DNA from: Akkermansia muciniphila
Lineage (GTDB): Bacteria; Verrucomicrobiota; Verrucomicrobiia; Limisphaerales; UBA1100
Direction: 5' to 3'
Assembly: GCA_945903605.1 (NCBI GenBank)
Contig: CAMDOH010000007.1
Location: 1-58,219 of the forward strand
Length of the DNA stretch: 58,219 nt
Shown here: piece after piece, positions 26,071 to 35,129 of the stretch
Layout of the letters: each line of letters starts with the position of its first letter
Numbering within the stretch: the stretch's first letter is position 1
The notes under the pieces: model-generated
The model's input: only the letters and a program-made list of their open reading frames with translations
Database searches by the model: none
Told to the model about the DNA's origin: nothing
Program-made: the position numbers and the translations under genes

Positions 26071-28434
26071 GTGAAGAGGATCGCACTCCACTTTTTCTTT
26101 ATCACCGCGCTGGCTGTGATGGCAGAGCCGCCTGCGACTTCGTACATTTTTCCGGCCGGTGGCAAAGTCGGCTCGACAGTATCCGTTAATATTGGCGGGC
26201 TTAATTTTCACGGCGCGGCAGGGTTCGAAGTTTTGGGAACAGGCATTCAATCCAGCGCGACAGTCAAGGAAACCAACACATTTTGGATTGAAGGCCCGAT
26301 CATTCCGCAGCCTGCATCACAACGCAGCGAGGACTATCCGAAAGATCACGCTGGTCAGATTCAAATTGCCACCAATGCAGCCATTGGCATCCGGCATTGG
26401 CGTTGCTGGACATCTCAAGGAGCTGTGCCAGCGATGAAGTTTGTCATCGGCGACCTTCCTGAATTTGTGGAGAAGGAAATCACCGGCCGACCAATTCCAG
26501 TCGCTGTTCAATTACCCATCACAATCAATGGACGCATTTTCCCTCGCGAAGATGTCGATCTGTGGGAATTCGAAGCCTCGGCTGGCGATGTCATTTCCGT
26601 AGCGGTCGCTTCCCGACAGCTCGGTTATCCGCTCGATGCTGTGCTGTCAGTAAGCACGAGCATGGGAAATCTGATCCCCGTGATTCGCACAATGCATCGC
26701 GGCGACCCTTCCATCTCATTCAAGGCGCCGATCACCGATAAATACCAAATCAAAATCAACGACGCCGGATTTGGTGGACAGCAACATTACGTTTACCGAC
26801 TCACCGTACGCAAAGGCCCAGTGGCCCTGGCCGCCTATCCCGCCGGCGGCTCCATCGACTCCATTCTCACGACCGAGATCAGCGGTCACAATGGCAACAT
26901 TGGCAAACTTGCCTTTCCCATCGGCGACAACGCCAACCTCCATTTGCAATCCATCGTCATCAACGGACAAAATCTGGGCGCGCTCCCATTCCTGACCAGT
27001 CACGGCATCGAACGATTGGAATCAGAGCCAAACGACAAGCCATCCATCAGCAATCCGATTGAAACTTCCTGTACACTCAATGGCCGAATCGACTCGCCGG
27101 GCGATACGGATATCTGGCCGATCAAGTTGACTGAAAAAATACCGGTACTTCTCGAAGTGCATGCTTCGCGACTTCACAGTCCGCTGGATTCAATCCTCAA
27201 ATTGCTCGATGCCGATGGGAAAGAACTACTCCAAAACGACGACAGCGCTACCGGTCAATCCGATTCGATGATTTCGTTCACGCCGACGAAGTCAGGTCTT
27301 TTTCACATCAGCGTGCAGGACCGATTTACATCCCGAGGCGGCCCCTCATTTGTGTACCGCATCAAAGTCCAACAGAATCCCGAACCCGATTTCCGAATCA
27401 CTTTCATCAGCGACGCCATCACGATCACCAGACGAACCGATGGCAATGAACCTCAACAACAGCTCAAAAAAAAACCAGGCGTGCAGATTCAAGTTGAGCG
27501 GCTCGGCGAATTCAAAGGCGAGATCAAACTGGCGATCACGGGCCTTCCCGAAGGCGTGACCGTGGCAAACCTCAACATCCCTGCTCAAGCCAAGACGTTT
27601 GAACTGGCTTTCACGGCACAGTCGAAAACCCCAATCCAGTCCGGCAAGTTGACAATTGTTGGCGTCGCGGAAATCAATGGAAAGAGTGTTGTGCGCGTCG
27701 CTCAAACACCAGGGGCAATTGGCGAGCCATCCATCGAGAGCGTTCGATTTGCGGTAGCGCCCATCGTGCCGTTCAAACACATCGGACAATTCCGACAATT
27801 GAACAACCATCCAAGCGGCTCTCATTTACCCAAACATTATCGAATTGAACGAGGCGACTTCACTGGCCCAATCACAGTCCAATTGGCCGACCGACAGGGG
27901 CGCCATTTGCAAGGCGTCTCTGGTCCCATTCTCTCACTGACATCCAATGCGACCGAATTCACCTACCCAACTGTGTTTCCATCGAGGATGGAAAACGGTC
28001 GCACAAGCCGTTCGCAGCTCATCCTCATCGGTGAATTGACCGATTTCGACGGCACTCGCCACCGCATCAGCTACACCTCCAACGAACAAGATGACCAATC
28101 CATCGCCGTGATGACGACTGGGTTGATTCTATTGACGCCGATGCAAGACAACTTGTTGGCTACTCCTAATTCGACACTGACATTGCGAATTCGTGTTCGC
28201 ACCGCGAACACAATCGCCAATCGCCCGGTTCGACTCGAATTGATCACTCCAGTTCATCTGCGAAATGTGAAAGCCGAGCCGGTCGATCTCACACCAAAAC
28301 AGGAATGGGCAGAAATGAAAATTATTCTCGGGGCAGAGATTGGGCCATTCAATGCTCCGCTTCTGATTCGAGCATCGACGACTGACAAAGACCTCCCGTA
28401 CACCGGCGAAGCTGAGATTGAATTGGTCCGCTGA
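26071..28434 (+). CDS. secreted protein with pre-peptidase C-terminal (PPC)-like beta domains
   Basis: From the GTG at 26071 the protein has 787 residues and opens with a signal peptide (MKRIALHFFFITALAVMAEP). A TTG at 26062 that overlaps the DUF1501 stop is an alternative start. It has a series of beta-rich domains. Two are PPC-like: about 148-265 (GRIFPREDVDLWEFEA) and about 315-435 (ESEPNDKPSISNPI then GDTDIWPIKL), each with the D-x-D-x-W-type core. The rest is Ig-like. No enzymatic motif is visible. It is likely periplasmic or surface-bound and works with the two preceding genes. Its end lies 5 bp from convergent fmt. Confidence 0.82.
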   Translation: MKRIALHFFFITALAVMAEPPATSYIFPAGGKVGSTVSVNIGGLNFHGAAGFEVLGTGIQSSATVKETNTFWIEGPIIPQPASQRSEDYPKDHAGQIQIATNAAIGIRHWRCWTSQGAVPAMKFVIGDLPEFVEKEITGRPIPVAVQLPITINGRIFPREDVDLWEFEASAGDVISVAVASRQLGYPLDAVLSVSTSMGNLIPVIRTMHRGDPSISFKAPITDKYQIKINDAGFGGQQHYVYRLTVRKGPVALAAYPAGGSIDSILTTEISGHNGNIGKLAFPIGDNANLHLQSIVINGQNLGALPFLTSHGIERLESEPNDKPSISNPIETSCTLNGRIDSPGDTDIWPIKLTEKIPVLLEVHASRLHSPLDSILKLLDADGKELLQNDDSATGQSDSMISFTPTKSGLFHISVQDRFTSRGGPSFVYRIKVQQNPEPDFRITFISDAITITRRTDGNEPQQQLKKKPGVQIQVERLGEFKGEIKLAITGLPEGVTVANLNIPAQAKTFELAFTAQSKTPIQSGKLTIVGVAEINGKSVVRVAQTPGAIGEPSIESVRFAVAPIVPFKHIGQFRQLNNHPSGSHLPKHYRIERGDFTGPITVQLADRQGRHLQGVSGPILSLTSNATEFTYPTVFPSRMENGRTSRSQLILIGELTDFDGTRHRISYTSNEQDDQSIAVMTTGLILLTPMQDNLLATPNSTLTLRIRVRTANTIANRPVRLELITPVHLRNVKAEPVDLTPKQEWAEMKIILGAEIGPFNAPLLIRASTTDKDLPYTGEAEIELVR

Positions 28435-28439
28435 ATTTC

Positions 28440-29378
28440 TCAGCCAAGAATATCGCCGGGCTTCAATGGACTTCCGCGCAGAAAGTCCCCCGATGCGATT
28501 TGACGACCTCCCTCGCGTTGCAGCGATGTGAGTCTCAACGCGCCTTCGCTACAGGCCACAACCAACCCAGCAGCATCTGCGGTGAGGATCTCGCCGGGGC
28601 GACCGTGTGCGAGGACCCACTCGGCATCCCATATCTTCAACCTCGAATTCAAATCGTGCGGCGAGGTTGTGTACGTTCCAGGCCACGGAGTGAACGCCCT
28701 GATGCGACGTAGAATTTGTTGCGAATTCTGTGTCCAATCTATGCGCCCGTCTTCTTTCCTGATCTTGCGCGCATAAGTTGCCCCCACGGTCGGCTGCGGC
28801 AACGGAATGAGAGATCCATTGATGTAACCGGGGATGGTTTCAACGAGTAATTGTGCGCCCATCAAGGCAAGCCTGTCGTGTAGTGTTTGCGAATTATCTG
28901 CTGGCAGAATTGGCGTTCGCACGGTGGCGACGATATCGCCTGTGTCCAATCCGGCATCCATCCGCATGATGGTGACTCCTGATTCAGTGTCGCAATCAAG
29001 GATCGCCCATTGGATAGGAGCGGCACCACGATGACGCGGCAGCAGAGAGGCGTGAATGTTTAAACAACCAAATTGAGGGACGGCCAGTAACTCGGGCGGT
29101 AAGATTTGTCCGTAGGATGCCACGACACATAGATCGGGTTGTAGATTTCGGATGCGCTCAATTTCAGCGGAATCACGAATTCGTTCCGGCTGTAGAACTG
29201 GCAAATTCAGTTGCGAGGCAGTTTCCTTCACCGCGCTGGGCTTGGATCGCAGTTGTCTTCCTGCGGGACGATCGGGTTGCGTGATAACTTCAATCACGGT
29301 GCAGTCACTCCAACCAGAAAGTGATTTCAAGGCGGGACAAGCCAATGGACCAGTTCCGAGAAAAAGTATCCGGATCAT
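28440..29378 (-). CDS. fmt: methionyl-tRNA formyltransferase
   Basis: Formylates initiator Met-tRNA using 10-formyl-tetrahydrofolate. The 312 residues match the family. The catalytic triad is readable: CLNIHASLLPRHRGAAP gives Asn107 and His109, and GLDTGDI gives Asp145, each one position from the E. coli enzyme. The C-terminal tRNA-binding domain begins near residue 205 (RIRAFTPWPGTY). The common partner def is not adjacent; instead fmt is last in a minus-strand run after the adenylate-kinase-like gene (15 bp). No Shine-Dalgarno sequence is evident. Confidence 0.95.
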   Translation of the reverse strand: MIRILFLGTGPLACPALKSLSGWSDCTVIEVITQPDRPAGRQLRSKPSAVKETASQLNLPVLQPERIRDSAEIERIRNLQPDLCVVASYGQILPPELLAVPQFGCLNIHASLLPRHRGAAPIQWAILDCDTESGVTIMRMDAGLDTGDIVATVRTPILPADNSQTLHDRLALMGAQLLVETIPGYINGSLIPLPQPTVGATYARKIRKEDGRIDWTQNSQQILRRIRAFTPWPGTYTTSPHDLNSRLKIWDAEWVLAHGRPGEILTADAAGLVVACSEGALRLTSLQREGGRQIASGDFLRGSPLKPGDILG

Positions 29379-29393
29379 GAATGAACGCGCCGA

Positions 29394-29978
29394 CTACAGA
29401 ATCTTCGCGAGGACTTGAAGCACATCGGCCAAGACTTTGAGGGGAGGTTGCGTGGAGTCCACATTGTGGATGAGCGATTGATCGAAACAGGCAAGCACGG
29501 GTTTCGTCTCTTGATCGTAAGTGAGGAATCGTTGCCGAATCACTTGAAGATTGGCGTCGTCGAGTCTGTTTTCGCGCAGCGCCCTTCGCTGGATTCGGTT
29601 GATCATTTGATCTTCGCTTTCGCAGGTAAGATTGATGAGGCCTTTGACGTTCACCAATCCCGACATGATTTCGACCTGATGAGGATTGCGGGGAATACCG
29701 TCGAGAATCAGCGTATCGTGGTCAGGCTGAAATTTACCCTGCACGACGCTGTTGTGGATATTCTTTTTCCAGAGTTCTATTGTGAAATCATCGGGAACCA
29801 GCTGGCCTTGGCTGGAATACTCGATGAACACTTTGCCCAAAGGATCTTCGGCTCGCAGACTGCGAAAGGCATCGCCACAGGCAAAATAATAAAGACCCGG
29901 CACTTGAGCCAGTACGCGACCCTGCGTGCCTTTGCCGGAACCGGGAGCGCCAAATAATAGTACGGCGGAATAATTCAT
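29394..29978 (-). CDS. nucleoside monophosphate kinase, adenylate kinase-like (short, LID-less)
   Basis: A 194-residue P-loop kinase. The Walker A motif is GAPGSGKGTQ (residues 10-19), the NMP-binding region is around FRSLRAEDPLGK and LVPDDFT, and the core is LILDGIPRN, replacing the DGFPR of adenylate kinase. The segment RRALRENRLDDANLQVIRQR goes straight through the lid position without the 30-residue zinc-type insertion, so this is a short form like eukaryotic cytosolic AK1/UMP-CMP kinases. The substrate nucleotide cannot be fixed, and it may not be the housekeeping adk. It starts 3 bp after the upstream membrane-protein gene. Confidence 0.88.
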   Translation of the reverse strand: MNYSAVLLFGAPGSGKGTQGRVLAQVPGLYYFACGDAFRSLRAEDPLGKVFIEYSSQGQLVPDDFTIELWKKNIHNSVVQGKFQPDHDTLILDGIPRNPHQVEIMSGLVNVKGLINLTCESEDQMINRIQRRALRENRLDDANLQVIRQRFLTYDQETKPVLACFDQSLIHNVDSTQPPLKVLADVLQVLAKIL

Positions 29979-29981
29979 TGC

Positions 29982-31037
29982 TCAAACAGTCAGTCGCCTC
30001 ACATAGACCTCCACAATCTGGAAGAAATTCACTTCGCGCTCTTCCCAGACAGTGTTGACGGCAACAACGACGATGATCGTTTCGTCCGAAAGTTTAGTGA
30101 TGCGATGGGCAAACAAGTCTTCATTGGGCAGGCGAAGAATCAATTCCTGATCATGCGAAGGATTGAGCTTCATGAACGTCATCATTCGAGACTCAAAGAA
30201 GCGGCGATTAAACCGTGTCTGATCCTTGTGATAATATTGGAGGACGGAATCATCGGCCGATTGAGCGCCTTCTGCCGCTTGTCTGGCTGCAGCTTCCTGT
30301 TCGCGCATGGCGGCTGGATCACTCATCGTGGATTCTGCTGTCTTTTCCTTTTTCGAATTCGACTTGCGTGCGGTTCCAGTCACGTCACGAGTGGGCATGC
30401 AAAGGAAAACGAGCGGCGCCACGAATGGGAAAAATCCTGACAACAACATAACCTGTTTCTGTGGCCTTCTTCGGAAAGAGGCAATTTCCGAAGCTGCGTA
30501 AATGTTGGCGAGAACCACACAAACCAACAACAATCCACCCATCGGATTGAAGATGGCAGCAGCAATCGAAGGATCTGCCATGGGCCTCGCAAAACCGGGA
30601 GGTAACCCATCGGGCTTGAGGAGTTTCAAACTGGGAGGTTTCGCGCGTTTCGGCGCAACGATTTTGATCTCCGGTTCAGGCTCCGGCGGTGGTGTGGTGA
30701 CCCCAGGTGTTTCCGTCCCTTTCTTACTGGGAGGTTTCACCTCGATCAATGCCTTGATGGAATCCAAAACTTCATTCTGATTCAATGCTCGTTTAAACTT
30801 CGGATCATCCGGAATTTCATCGTAGAGCCGCTTGAGCGATTCACTCGTGAACTCAGTCCATGCGAATCGCGGACTGACAAGTCCATTGGTGGTAAAAACG
30901 ATGCCGTTTGTTTGCATCGAAAGAAATTCACTCGCCATGATTACCCGACCGTCCTTCAGCTTGTAGTCGGCAGCGGACACGTGAAGGCAAATCCAAAGAA
31001 TTGCGCAGAGGAAAAATCCTGAGCGTGCCTGTCTCAT
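29982..31037 (-). CDS. hypothetical membrane protein with signal peptide and two helices
   Basis: Not recognised. A 351-residue protein. A signal peptide (about 5-22) leads into a compact beta-like segment (YKLKDGRVIMASEF to about residue 70) resembling SHD1-type sequences. A Pro/Lys-rich linker (about 100-150) precedes two hydrophobic helices (about 162-186 and 195-212), and an Ala/Gln-rich charged stretch (about 226-262) comes before a C-terminal alpha/beta region ending VEVYVRRLTV. It sits 42 bp after nnrDE and 3 bp before the kinase, so it probably shares their transcript. It could be a membrane-anchored regulatory or structural protein. Confidence 0.75.
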   Translation of the reverse strand: MRQARSGFFLCAILWICLHVSAADYKLKDGRVIMASEFLSMQTNGIVFTTNGLVSPRFAWTEFTSESLKRLYDEIPDDPKFKRALNQNEVLDSIKALIEVKPPSKKGTETPGVTTPPPEPEPEIKIVAPKRAKPPSLKLLKPDGLPPGFARPMADPSIAAAIFNPMGGLLLVCVVLANIYAASEIASFRRRPQKQVMLLSGFFPFVAPLVFLCMPTRDVTGTARKSNSKKEKTAESTMSDPAAMREQEAAARQAAEGAQSADDSVLQYYHKDQTRFNRRFFESRMMTFMKLNPSHDQELILRLPNEDLFAHRITKLSDETIIVVVAVNTVWEEREVNFFQIVEVYVRRLTV

Positions 31038-31079
31038 GAGCCAATCTCAGCAGAAAGCCATGACATCTGGAAGCAAATG

Positions 31080-32483
31080 TTAAATGAACCTCACCAAGTC
31101 CTCGATCCCCCATCCCCGATCCTGACCCGCCAGATCATCCGCCATTTGACCATGTCTCCAAACGCCGTACCGCAATACCGTTGACGGATCACGCATCAAT
31201 TCCGGCTGTGCCAGAAATCCCCCCAAGAACCCCGCGAGCACATCGCCACTCCCGCCCTGCGCCAACTGCGGATTTCCTGTCGAGTTGACATGCACTTTAT
31301 CTCCCACTCGACCGATCAATGAGTTCCTTCCCTTGAGAATCACCCACACTCCTCCGGCGCGCTCAGATATTTTGAGCAACGACTCTTCACGGTTTGTTTG
31401 GACATCAACAATCGACTTGCCCAGAATCCGCGCTGCTTCTCCCGGATGCGGTGTCAATACACGCAACGCTCCGTTCGGTGGCGCATTTTCCGGCAACCAA
31501 TCAAGCGCGCTCGCATCCCAGATCACCGGCACAGTTGAATTCAACCAGAGATCGACAACGCACTCGCGCAGTCCTGGGTCGATCATTTCTGAAACCAAGC
31601 CAGGCCCAGCGAGAATCGCAGTCGCCCGATTCATCAGCTTTTGTGAATCCATATTCCAAACATGCACCATCGTGGACTGTAATTGTGAAGCGACTGGCAC
31701 GTAAATATTCTCAGGCACAATTAACGAAACCAATCCCGGTTGTGCCCGTGACGCCGCACGAGCAGCCAGGACAGCTGCGCCGTGAAAGCCTTTCGTACCA
31801 GCGATGATTACCAAATGACCAAAATCTCCTTTGTGCGATTCCTCTGCGCGACGCGGAGGAAATCCAGTAAAGTCAGCCGGCTGAACCCAACTCAAATCTG
31901 ATTCCGGCTTCGTTCCAACCAAACCAATTTCACTCGCCACTTCCAAGCGACCGACAGACGGCGCTGCACTGCTCTTGAGCAACCCCACTTTCGGCGCACC
32001 CAATGTCAACGTGACAGTGGCGTGAACAGCGGCCCCCTTTGCATCGCCGTTGTCGGCGTTCAAGCCCGAAGGAACATCCACGGACAACACTGGAATCCCT
32101 GAGCTGTTGATCATTCCAATGAGCTTCTGCCAATCGCTGGACAATGCCCGGTTCAATCCGATGCCGAATAATCCGTCCACCAACAGCAGCGGCTTCGCAG
32201 CGAGTTGAATCCTCACCTCTTCAATGGCACTTGCTGGATCGATGATGTTCAACAGGCGGATATCGCGGTCGCTCAGATGTTCAGCCGCGAATCGAGTGTC
32301 GTTGCCATTATTGCCTGAACCGGCCAGCAGGAGAATTGAATCGCCTGGTCGAGTCAGCTCAGTCGCTTTTTTAGCAACCGCAAAGCCAGCGCGGCGCATG
32401 ACCGTCTCTGGGAAAACGCCCGTATCCCAAGTCTTCTGCTCCCACTGGCGCATCTGCGCAATGGTGACGACCGGAAGTGGCAT
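31080..32483 (-). CDS. nnrDE: bifunctional NAD(P)H-hydrate epimerase/dehydratase
   Basis: Repairs hydrated NADH and NADPH: the N-terminal YjeF_N domain epimerises R- to S-NADHX and the C-terminal ribokinase-like domain dehydrates the S form. The 467 residues cover both parts. SGNNGNDTRFAAEHL (about 55-69) marks the epimerase, VDVPSGLNADNGD the linker and LTPHPGEAARIL with AQGGSGDVLAGFLGG (about 420-435) the ADP/ATP-dependent dehydratase. The epimerase motif has Asn-Asp where GGDG is usual. It follows msrP by 3 bp. The start is conventional. Confidence 0.92.
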   Translation of the reverse strand: MPLPVVTIAQMRQWEQKTWDTGVFPETVMRRAGFAVAKKATELTRPGDSILLLAGSGNNGNDTRFAAEHLSDRDIRLLNIIDPASAIEEVRIQLAAKPLLLVDGLFGIGLNRALSSDWQKLIGMINSSGIPVLSVDVPSGLNADNGDAKGAAVHATVTLTLGAPKVGLLKSSAAPSVGRLEVASEIGLVGTKPESDLSWVQPADFTGFPPRRAEESHKGDFGHLVIIAGTKGFHGAAVLAARAASRAQPGLVSLIVPENIYVPVASQLQSTMVHVWNMDSQKLMNRATAILAGPGLVSEMIDPGLRECVVDLWLNSTVPVIWDASALDWLPENAPPNGALRVLTPHPGEAARILGKSIVDVQTNREESLLKISERAGGVWVILKGRNSLIGRVGDKVHVNSTGNPQLAQGGSGDVLAGFLGGFLAQPELMRDPSTVLRYGVWRHGQMADDLAGQDRGWGIEDLVRFI

Positions 32484-32486
32484 GAA

Positions 32487-33431
32487 TCAACGTGGATACA
32501 GTTTTGCGACCTGCTCGCCGTAGCCGTTGAACGGAAGTGTTTTTATGACGAGGTCCGTGCCGAGGAATCTTTCTGATGCCTGACTCCAACGTGGATGCGG
32601 AATTGCTGGATTCACGTTGGACTCAAATGGATATTCGACCGCGGAGAGTGTTTGCCAAAGTGTCTTCGGCTGGTCGGCCGTGAAATCAATTCTCACAATC
32701 GACTTGATGCTCTTGTAGCCATACTTCCATGGAACAACGATGCGCAACGGCGCTCCGCTCTGTTTCGGGAGTGGCTTGCCGTAAATTCCTGTCACCACCA
32801 TAGTGAGCGGATGGAGTGCTTCATCCATCCTCAACCCTTCGGTGTACGGCCATGGATATTCGGGGAGCAACTTGAATCCAGGCGCCTGATCTGGCCGGTT
32901 AAATGAGGTGAACTTGACAAATTTTGCGCCCGCTTTTGGCTGCACTTTATCGATGAGTTGCTTCAATGGGAATCCCGTCCACGGCACCACCATGGACCAC
33001 GCCTCAACACAACGGAACCGGTACACGCGCTCTTCCAAAGTCATTTCAGACGCCAATTCCATGGCGTCAATATTCAGTGGCTTGTCACAAAGCCCGCCAA
33101 TCTGCAGTGGCCAAGGCTCGGTGATGAATTTCCCAACGAGTCGCGCAACATAATCTTTTCTCGGATGAAACTCGTAGAAATTGCTGTAGGTCGTCGCCGG
33201 AATCTCGTCTGTCAGTTTCCAAACAGGAGAGAAATCTGGATTACGCTTGGCTGGATAAAGTTTTTTGGGAGTGGCCTTGGGTTGAACACCGGCCAGCAGG
33301 GGTGTGGCCACTATGCCCGCACCCACCAAACCAACGTCTTTCAGAAATTCCCGTCGACGCTGATATTGTTTCTCCGGCGTGATCAGTTTTTCTGAAACCC
33401 ACCATGCCGGGCGAGAGACGATGTTCGCCAT
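32487..33431 (-). CDS. msrP: protein-methionine-sulfoxide reductase catalytic subunit MsrP (YedY)
   Basis: Molybdopterin enzyme of the periplasm that reduces methionine sulfoxide in proteins. From the ATG at 33429-33431 (MANIVSRPAWWVSEKL) it has 314 residues. A twin-arginine signal lies at about 25-45 (QRRREFLKDVGLVGAG). FRCVEAWSMVVPWTG gives the molybdenum ligand Cys141. A GTG at 33498-33500 overlapping the SGNH stop is an alternative start adding 23 residues. msrQ, the haem membrane partner, is not adjacent. nnrDE follows by 3 bp, possibly forming an oxidative-damage repair pair. Confidence 0.92.
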   Translation of the reverse strand: MANIVSRPAWWVSEKLITPEKQYQRRREFLKDVGLVGAGIVATPLLAGVQPKATPKKLYPAKRNPDFSPVWKLTDEIPATTYSNFYEFHPRKDYVARLVGKFITEPWPLQIGGLCDKPLNIDAMELASEMTLEERVYRFRCVEAWSMVVPWTGFPLKQLIDKVQPKAGAKFVKFTSFNRPDQAPGFKLLPEYPWPYTEGLRMDEALHPLTMVVTGIYGKPLPKQSGAPLRIVVPWKYGYKSIKSIVRIDFTADQPKTLWQTLSAVEYPFESNVNPAIPHPRWSQASERFLGTDLVIKTLPFNGYGEQVAKLYPR

Positions 33432-33496
33432 GGCAGTAAGATGCCGATTGTCCGTACAGAATTCAGTAAAATAATAACACAGTCCAAAACGCCGCG

Positions 33497-34192
33497 TCAC
33501 TTCAAGTGTGGGCCGACGACACGTTTCCAGATCGCATAACCCTGCTCATTCATATGAAGCCGATCGGCCACAAAAATCTCCGGCAACGGCAATCCATCTG
33601 CGCCGAGCATTTGCGAATGAACATCAATATAGACCAGACTCGGGTTTGTTTTGATGTAGTCTGCGATGAGTTTGTTGGCCGCGCGCACCTGTTCGATTTG
33701 CGTCCAGCGAGCTGGATTCGGAGCGATGGTGATATAGGCGATGCGCGATTTGGGTGACTTGGCGCGTACCGAGTTCACAAACTTTTTAAAATCTTCAAAA
33801 ACCTGCGCGGGAGATTTCTTGGCGTTGATGTCGTTGCCGCCAGCATAAATCACGATGAGCCGAGGCTCATACGGAAACACGATCCGATTGGCGAAATGAA
33901 CCGAATCAATCATCTGCGAACCGCCAAAGCCACGGTTGATGACGGATTGATCCGGAAAATCAGCTGCCAACGACTTCCACAATCGGATGCTTGAGCTGCC
34001 AATGAACAGGATTCCGCCCTTGGCCAGCCTGTTGGTTTTGTCCTGATACTCGAACGCCGCGATAGCGCTCTCCCATTTGGCAAATGCGTCCGAGTGAACC
34101 ACCGGTGATTTTTTCGGCAGCGGTGCTTGAGTCGCACAACCCAGACTCAAAACCAACAGCAGAAACCATCCTTGAAATAATCGCTGATTCAT
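33497..34192 (-). CDS. SGNH/GDSL hydrolase lipoprotein
   Basis: A 231-residue esterase or lipase-like enzyme of the SGNH fold. The signal peptide ends in a lipobox (LSLGC, Cys19), so it is membrane-anchored. Block I is ILFIGSSSIRLW (nucleophile Ser about 67), block II NRGFGGS, block III IYAGGNDIN and block V ADRLHMNEQGY with the catalytic Asp and His. It resembles PAF-acetylhydrolase-like bacterial enzymes that deacetylate or de-esterify surface glycans or lipids; the substrate is unknown. It leads the minus-strand run that includes msrP and diverges from nadC across 85 bp. Confidence 0.9.
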   Translation of the reverse strand: MNQRLFQGWFLLLVLSLGCATQAPLPKKSPVVHSDAFAKWESAIAAFEYQDKTNRLAKGGILFIGSSSIRLWKSLAADFPDQSVINRGFGGSQMIDSVHFANRIVFPYEPRLIVIYAGGNDINAKKSPAQVFEDFKKFVNSVRAKSPKSRIAYITIAPNPARWTQIEQVRAANKLIADYIKTNPSLVYIDVHSQMLGADGLPLPEIFVADRLHMNEQGYAIWKRVVGPHLK

Positions 34193-34277
34193 TTCGTGAT
34201 GCTCGCGATTCGACCAACTCTTGGAAAGTCTCTTTTTACTTCATCCTTCCGTTGCTCTGAGCCATTGTCCACGGGTG

Positions 34278-35129
34278 ATGGTTCTCACCAAAGATACGAT
34301 TCTTGACGCTGTCCGGATTGCGCTCGCGGAAGATGTCGGATCGGGTGACATCACAACTGCCATCCTCCCGTCAAACCACTTTGCCCGCGCCATCATCGTG
34401 ACACGCGAGCCGCTGATCCTCGCCGGAATCGATGTTGCCATCGAAACGCTTCACGCGGTTGATCCTGCGATCATCATCAAATCGAAACTGACTGACGGCA
34501 CCTCAATTGACTCAGGCACGACGGTGCTTCAAGCCGAAGGCTCGACTCGTTCCATTCTCACTGCCGAACGCGTCGCCCTCAATTTTCTTCAACACCTCTC
34601 CGGCATCGCCACGATCACCGGCAGCTATGTCAAAGCTGTCCATGGAACAGCGGCGCGAATCCTCGACACTCGAAAGACAACACCCGGACTCCGCGCACTC
34701 GAAAAATACGCCGTCACTTGCGGCGGCGGCACCAATCATCGCTCCGGTTTGTACGACCAGATTCTCATCAAGGACAACCATCTCGCCGCGTTCTCTGCCA
34801 ACTCGACCGATGCCATCATGCAAGCCATCCAACTGGCGCGGCGCAATGCGCCGGGAAAAAAGATCGAAATCGAGGTGGACGATATGGATCAACTCCGCGT
34901 GGCTGTCGCCGCTGGTGCAGATATCATCCTTCTCGACAACATGCCGCCGGAGAAAATCCGCGAATCAGTTCGACTCGTGAATGGCCGCGCACTACTCGAA
35001 GCCAGTGGAGGCATCACAATCCAAACCGTCCGCGCCTACGCCGAAACCGGCGTCGACTTTATTTCGATCGGCGCACTCACCCACTCTGCGCGCGCAGTGG
35101 ATCTGGCCATGGAACTCATCGCGCTGTGA
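34278..35129 (+). CDS. nadC: nicotinate-nucleotide pyrophosphorylase (quinolinate phosphoribosyltransferase)
   Basis: Converts quinolinate and PRPP to nicotinate mononucleotide in de novo NAD synthesis. From ATG 34278 (MVLTKDTILDAVRIALAEDVG) it has 283 residues; an ATG 19 codons upstream is in frame but its residues are not family-like. Conserved segments are NFLQHLSGIAT, ILDTRKTTPGLR, CGGGTNHR, ILIKDNH and ASGGI. Its stop overlaps the birA GTG start as GTGA. No nadA or nadB lies in the window. Confidence 0.95.
   Translation: MVLTKDTILDAVRIALAEDVGSGDITTAILPSNHFARAIIVTREPLILAGIDVAIETLHAVDPAIIIKSKLTDGTSIDSGTTVLQAEGSTRSILTAERVALNFLQHLSGIATITGSYVKAVHGTAARILDTRKTTPGLRALEKYAVTCGGGTNHRSGLYDQILIKDNHLAAFSANSTDAIMQAIQLARRNAPGKKIEIEVDDMDQLRVAVAAGADIILLDNMPPEKIRESVRLVNGRALLEASGGITIQTVRAYAETGVDFISIGALTHSARAVDLAMELIAL

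Noticed and set aside
34718-35125. Upstream extension of the birA frame
   Set aside because: It overlaps nadC, is Arg/His-rich shadow sequence, and a GTGA junction gives a better start.
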